Of a stretch of 64,000 nt of DNA, positions 63,507-64,000 are shown one piece after another. The DNA lies in the NCBI GenBank assembly GCA_001464795.1, contig LNEB01000013.1, forward strand, positions 124,001 to 188,000. The letters run 5' to 3'. Position 1 is the stretch's first letter, and each line of letters starts with the position of its first letter. The notes below the pieces were generated by a model. The model saw only the letters and a program-made list of their open reading frames with translations. It made no database searches and was not told the origin of the DNA. A program made the position numbers and the translations under genes. This DNA is from Bdellovibrionales bacterium Ga0074139. Its GTDB lineage: Bacteria > Bdellovibrionota > Bdellovibrionia > Bdellovibrionales > Bdellovibrionaceae.

Positions 63507-64000
63507 TTAAAATAAATCCTTAAAAAAACTTTTCATTTTATCCGAGATACCAGCAAAGGATTGCGATAAATCAATTTCTGGATTTTGGATTAAACCATTC
63601 TGCTTCATCTCTTCAAATCCGTAACGAATCAATCCCGCAACAGTTGCGTGCTCGGCTGATTTTGAAATTTCCACTAATGGTCCCATGGGTTTTGCCATTC
63701 CTTTTCGAACTGGCAAATCCATAACGTATTCTCCCATTTCAACAAGGCCAGGAAGCTGCGAAGCTCCACCCGTTAAAATGATTCCTGAACCCAGTAAGGG
63801 TGAAAACCCACTGTTTTGTATGTTGTGTGCAATCAGCTGCAGAGTTTCTTCAGCACGAGCTTCTAAAATTGTGGCCAAATCCCTTCGCGGTAGTGTGCGA
63901 GATTTTCGTCCGCCCACACCTTCCACTTCAACCGTATCATGTTCTTCAACTAAACTTGGAAGCGAAGAGCCTGATCGTTTTTTTAATTCTTCAGCTGCCA
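63507..64000 (-). CDS. ftsA: Cell division protein FtsA, C-terminal part (5' end outside window)
   Basis: FtsA is the actin-like ATPase that tethers FtsZ to the membrane. The frame runs to the right window edge; translated from there it has 'AAEELKKRSGSSLPS', 'VEVEGVGGRKSRTLPRRDLA' and 'GSGIILTGGASQLPGLVEM', the last being the adenosine/phosphate motif. Residues 'EHATVAGLIRYGFEEM' and the amphipathic end 'ISDKMKSFFKDLF', expected to bind the membrane, close the protein. At least 164 residues are visible. The order ftsA-ftsZ is conserved. Confidence 0.95.
   Translation of the reverse strand, partial: AAEELKKRSGSSLPSLVEEHDTVEVEGVGGRKSRTLPRRDLATILEARAEETLQLIAHNIQNSGFSPLLGSGIILTGGASQLPGLVEMGEYVMDLPVRKGMAKPMGPLVEISKSAEHATVAGLIRYGFEEMKQNGLIQNPEIDLSQSFAGISDKMKSFFKDLF

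Noticed and set aside
1-64000. Mobile elements, CRISPR arrays, tRNA or rRNA genes
   Set aside because: No transposase or integrase motifs, no regularly spaced repeats and no cloverleaf or rRNA-like sequence were seen on either strand.

Overview
The window is AT-rich, gene-dense chromosome from a diderm (Gram-negative) bacterium. It holds LpxH-type lipid A enzymology, an Mla-type lipid transporter, many outer-membrane barrel candidates and many lipobox signal peptides. The combination of numerous secreted or lipid-anchored peptidases, Ser/Thr kinase-PEGA signalling, AddAB and many small secreted proteins of unknown function fits Bdellovibrionota (Bdellovibrio or Pseudobdellovibrio-like predators). 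This placement is an inference from gene content, not from a marker-gene search. I see no tRNA, rRNA, CRISPR array, transposase, integrase or phage gene. No stretch without a gene exceeds about 180 bp; the longest spacers (18.0, 40.4, 42.3 and 51.0 kb) lie next to promoters.

Region by region. (1) 1-12.0 kb is one long leftward run: a degenerate histidine kinase, a degenerate receiver/GGDEF-like protein, alr, mlaE-mlaF-mlaD (MlaD carries an extra C-terminal barrel-like domain), purH, a GYF/TPR membrane protein, a lipoprotein, a short cysE, and a trypsin-like protease that runs off the left edge. Most junctions overlap by 1-17 nt. (2) 12.0-19.1 kb holds nadB, a monoglyceride-lipase-like hydrolase and a lipoprotein rightward; then a lipid-anchored V8-like protease, an RNase HI with an extra C-terminal hybrid-binding domain, and an SDR enzyme leftward. 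(3) 19.1-33.8 kb holds a 1367-residue metalloprotease lipoprotein, facing a leftward operon of three barrel proteins alternating with two Cys-containing lipoproteins and followed directly by addB-addA. (4) 33.8-42.2 kb holds coaE, a Ser/Thr kinase apparently separated from its TM-PEGA half by a frameshift, a long-chain acyl-CoA synthetase and several small envelope proteins. (5) 42.3-48.3 kb is an iron-uptake-type operon behind a Fur-box-like sequence: a ferric-binding protein, a TonB-like protein, an imelysin-like lipoprotein, a TonB-dependent receptor and a fatty-acid-hydroxylase family protein. (6) 48.3-51.0 kb is a leftward three-gene unit: a large secreted protein joining an HExxH region to a DUF4105/Lnb-type domain, plus two tandem paralogous small secreted proteins. 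(7) 51.0-64 kb holds an M3 oligopeptidase whose start codon abuts a terminator, nadK, recN, a lipid-anchored S9 peptidase, a CBS-PAS protein, a NUDIX hydrolase, an outer-membrane-type protein, and lpxH-ftsZ-ftsA (partial).

Several neighbourhoods suggest shared work. The mla genes, alr, lpxH and ftsAZ serve envelope upkeep and division. The 42-48 kb operon looks built for iron capture across both membranes. At least six peptidases, most with export or lipid-anchor signals, fit a lifestyle based on degrading external protein. Convergent neighbours are packed so tightly that several pairs share stop-codon bases.
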